Below, piece after piece: positions 60,201 to 64,000 of a DNA stretch of 64,000 bases; within the stretch, counting starts at the first letter, position 1; each line of letters opens with the position of its first letter. Position numbers and translations under genes: made by a program. The notes under the pieces are model-generated. The model had not been told where the DNA came from. It did no database searches and saw only the letters and a program-made list of their open reading frames with translations. Source of the stretch: Sporothrix humicola (lineage: Eukaryota; Ascomycota; Sordariomycetes; Ophiostomatales; Ophiostomataceae). The DNA lies in the NCBI GenBank assembly GCA_021396245.1, contig WNYE01000019.1, positions 310,001 through 374,000 on the forward strand, written 5' to 3'.

Positions 60201-63200
60201 CCTCACAGGGCTGCAAACTCTCTCATACACCACCCGGTCGGACTCTGTGCGACGGGATACTTTTTCAAGAAAATGGTGTGGTTAGGTAAAAGAAAAGGGA
60301 ATTAAAGAAAATAAAAAACAAACAAACGTTTAAACGTGCTAGTGGCGAGTCTGAAAACAGCCTCATGTCTCGCTAGCCAGTGAATCGGAAGAAGAGGGTG
60401 TTGCCCCGGTCTTGGCCGTTGAGATAAAGTGCGTACAGGAAAAGGCGGAGAAACAGACAGACACAAATGGAGGCAAATGTACAATGCATTGCAAGCATGC
60501 AGTGTCGATACTGAACAACACGTTGGTGTCGCTGATATAGAAGATTGTACCAAGTGCGAGTACAGAAACAAAGTAGATCGAAGACAATCGAGTGGAGGAA
60601 AAACGAAAAAAGCTCGAGAAAAATCAAAGTAAGGCGGCCTTCTTCTTTGATATCAAGATGTCGGCAACTACGGTCGTTCTCCATCCATGGTCCGCATTTC
60701 TTTTTCTCGAGATGACGCAACAAGCCGTAGTGCAGCGATGCACGCTCTGAATTCTGTACGTTTATGTGTTTGTATTTCCCATGTTTGTGCCGTTTTTTTT
60801 GTACATTGAGATACTCATAAAGCACATCACACAAACATATGCACCTGTCCACATGCACAGCCAAAACCCCGGGTGGCACAACATATTCTGCAACTCGGTC
60901 TGCGACGACGCTCTCCGTCTTTTCAGTGGTTTTCAGTGGCTTTTCTGTGTCCTCGCCGTTCATCTATTTTGGAGTACCCGGCATCCTCGACTGCCATGCT
61001 TGATTGATATGCCAACTACCGTCCGCAAGCCACACCGCGTCATGTGTCCACACCTTTTATGTGTTTTTATGTCTTGTCTTTATTTTTGTTCTTCACAGCC
61101 CTCTCTCGCCTACAGTGTTTCGTGTAGATCGTATTGCAGACGACGAGGCAGACTTTTCACATGCGGTGCCAGTCTACTGCCAGTCTAAATTTCTCCGGCT
61201 GGGTCGCGTGGACGATGTTACTGGTAAAATAGTGTACGATACAAACAGGTGTGTTGCACGCTGTGACAACCGACCTCGTTGTTTGTTTCAACAGACGTCG
61301 ATGATGATATAAATAAAACAAGACGCTGCAAACATCTGGTCTCTCTGATTTGTGGATTTATACGAAATGTTTCCCATCAGCTGCCAGTGTGAGCATATTT
61401 GAATTTTCCATTGTCCAGTTGTATGTTGTTTGCTGTCATTATGTTTCGTGATGATGTTTCGAGACGGCTGTTTGTATTTTCATGTTAACTTCATGTACGT
61501 CAAAACGAAACAAACAGATCAACCCAAAACAAAGGGCGAAAGACATGGGCTACGTGTGTATTATTCTCTGGTCCAGGAACGAGGACGAGTTGTGCCTTGA
61601 AGTGTGTGCCATGTATGTCTCTCGGGCATTCCGTCTAGTCAGTACTTAGTATGGCCGGCAGTTGGTGTTTGCTTTGATTTGTTTCGACTCGATCTGACAA
61701 ATGCAGTGACCACTCTCTAGTCTCATACTGGATACCCCGTTGTTGTTTTCAGATATTATTCTTGTAAACACACAGCATATGTTCTCTCTTGTCCATCATG
61801 ATTCATCCTTCCAAATGCAGCCCTATCAGGGAGGATCGGTCTAGAGAGACGGAATAAAAATAAATCAAAATAAAATGACCGACTTGCACAAACTAGCATG
61901 CAGGCACCGCCCAATCCGCCTGGCTTCGCCGAACATAGGGCCATCCGGTAAACAGGCATAACGGATGTTCTTCTTTGTTTTCTCTGCAGATCCTCCTTCC
62001 AATCTAGATGGTGAATGATAATTTAAGATTTTTCACAGTGGTTTCTTTCGAGGATTCCTCCATAAGGCTCCTTCATGATGTTTCTTTGCCTGCAACAGCA
62101 ACAGATACGGAACAGGCTACGAGACCCCTTGTCTGGCCCGATGGACGGTCGGCGAAGACGGAGACTACAGACGCCGGTGGCTAGTATGTTTGCGTGGCCT
62201 TTTAAGCCTCTTCTTCCTAGCCTTCCTTGCGTGTTGCTCGGATGCCCACATGGCTGCTCGGGGGGATCCACTCTCATCTGGTTTTTGTCTGTTTCTTTTT
62301 GATAGTACTGGGTCTCACGGCCTCAGTTCCGCGTTATGCTTTTGTCCACTTTCTTCTTTTGGCCTTCTATCTTTTACTTTGCACGTTTTGGATGTAGAAT
62401 GGGGGGACGTGCTTTTTTGGGAGACAATGGGGCTCAACAACTAGCGGCAATGGGCATGGATGGGTATGGCATGATTTCAGGGGTGTTTTCTGGAGGCTCC
62501 GTCTGGGAAAAGAGTTGGGGGCTGGAGGCTGGAGATTGATTATGGAAGGATGAAGTCTGTGAAAATCAAAAGAGACAGGGCCAAGGCACAGTCCTTGTCT
62601 GGAGTTAATGCGGTCGCTTGTCTCCGGGCCGTGATGATGGACGTGAAGGGTGAGCACAGAAGTAGAGAAAGTCAAGAAATTGCAATGTAAAAGAAAAAAA
62701 AAGGGCGACGGAATCATCCCGAGGACGATGGAAGATGGAGAAGACCGGCCGGAGGTGATCCGACCTTTTTGCTCCGACGGAGATGAAAAAGCAAAAGACA
62801 GGGAATACAGAAAAGGTAAGTAATGAAAAGCAAGGAATAAAGAAAACTAAAATACATGAAAAACACAGGAAGGAATGCTGAAGAAACGCTGAAGAAATGA
62901 ATGACACTTAAGCCCCTGTTCATCGTTGACGAAAAAGTGGAAAAGAGGTTGTAGGGGTCGTAGGGCTGGGAAATGTGGATCGCCTCATCGCCCTGGCTTT
63001 CCGCGGGTGCAGACGGCCGTTCCAGAAATAAGATAAAGGGAAGTAAAATAAATCAAAATAAGACAAAAAATAATGGAGAAGGGTGTGCAGCATGCAACGT
63101 CGGGGAGCAGAGAACGGTGAATGGGTGACTTTGAAGAGTGGACGAGTGAGTGAATGTGTGCACTTGCATTATTAAGGTGGTAAAAGTGGTGCTCTGGTTC

Positions 63201-64000
63201 TGGCTCTTCTGGCTTTTCTGGCTCTGGTGCTGCGCAAAGGAATGCTAGTGCTGACATGGCCAGTGGTTTTGCGTGTCGAGTATGTGTTAGTGAAGGATTC
63301 ATTGGGCGCAGCAGGAAGCAAAAAGGGAGGGACAATAGAGACAATAAAATGCAATTAAAAAAAGAGGCAGAAAAGAAGTGAAAAACAGGGAAAGAGACCA
63401 AAAGAAGGTGGCTCATGTCAAGGCTCTCGAAGCTGCTGTACAAGTAACACATGAATTAACCGTTTTACAGACTGCATGCAAGCCATTCAAGTGCGTGCAT
63501 GGCCCGTCGAGGGTCACTGCAGATTACCTGACTACCTGTCCTCAATAGCGAGACTTTCTCCCCGAGATCTGCCACAGAGTGTGGCTGGTTATTTTTGTGC
63601 CAATGCTCATGCATGTCTCATGCATTCTCTTCTAAAATAAAGACGATGGAGGGCTGTCTGCTGTGAGAATGTCGTGGACAACGGACGTCCCAGGTGCGAG
63701 ATCTCGAACATTTTGCCTCGCATTTGTCGAGACTATCTAGAGACTTACATGAATCTCACATCTCACACCCAGCTGACTATAAAATTAGAATATTGTCTTG
63801 AGATCAACACCAAAGAACACCAAAGAACACCAAAGACATGGAAAGACTGTTTTCACACATGCAACACAGAACAACAGCACGGAATGGTGCTTGGTGTCCT
63901 TGGTCGCACGGAGCGGACGATGCTGCGCGTCTGAGAGTTTGAGGGCTTGAGAGTCAAGTCATGTGTCCGGGGAGCACCGCATGAGCTAAAATTGACGACA
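57201..64000. other. Non-coding desert, part 5 (to window edge)
   Basis: No supported gene in the final 6.8 kb; the desert runs off the window. The longest frame (60373-60963 minus, 196 codons) has no recognisable feature. A purine-rich zone lies at about 62690-62900, and a three-copy 10-bp repeat near the edge. Confidence 0.55.
63808..63836. repeat. Tandem repeat, CACCAAAGAA x 3
   Basis: Three near-perfect copies of a 10-bp unit; the last is cut by one substitution at its end. Confidence 0.85.

Noticed and set aside
36081..64000. Centromere or RIP-mutated transposon block as the reason for the missing genes
   Set aside because: The sequence is not extremely AT-rich, contains long unbiased stretches, and no transposon protein fragments or long repeats were recognised. 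A repeat search would be decisive.

Overview
The window looks like chromosomal DNA of a filamentous ascomycete (Pezizomycotina, most likely Sordariomycetes). Protein-coding exons are GC-rich at third positions. Most introns are short (58 to 68 nt) with GTRNGT-type donors and a CTAAC branch site 10 to 25 nt before the acceptor. Protein families such as an APC/C cullin, a vacuolar MFS permease and a questin-oxidase-like protein fit this group. Species cannot be fixed from sequence alone.

The left third (1 to 22,455) is an ordinary gene-dense stretch with nine genes. In order these are: the 3' exon of ribosomal protein L9 (+); a Ser/Thr-rich single-pass surface protein (-); V-ATPase subunit H (+); a DHA2-type MFS permease of the Fnx1/Vba kind (-); a conserved fungal protein of unknown function (-); an Ofd1/Tpa1 prolyl hydroxylase (+); ribulose-5-phosphate 3-epimerase (-); a questin-oxidase-family (DUF4243) protein (+); and APC/C subunit 2 (-). 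Exon joins were checked for reading frame, and every spliced CDS length is a multiple of three. The genes are mostly housekeeping (translation, vacuolar acidification and transport, oxygen-linked hydroxylation, pentose phosphate pathway, cell cycle) and do not form a biosynthetic cluster.

The right two thirds (22,456 to 64,000) is very different. In 41.5 kb I can support only one gene, a four-exon minus-strand gene (33,983 to 36,080) for a 511-residue protein with an atypical C-terminal zinc-finger module. It is flanked by 11.5 kb and at least 27.9 kb of DNA with no believable coding region. That DNA is not an obvious transposon graveyard or an AT-rich centromere. It holds long pyrimidine or purine tracts, small tandem repeats, G-rich arrays and two recurring words (TACTCCGTAC and TACGTCGTA) that I did not see in the gene-dense part. 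This gene desert around a putative regulator is the most interesting object in the window. Long non-coding transcripts, long leaders or an extended cis-regulatory domain are plausible but unproven.

No rRNA, convincing tRNA, CRISPR array, insertion sequence or virus-like gene was recognised.
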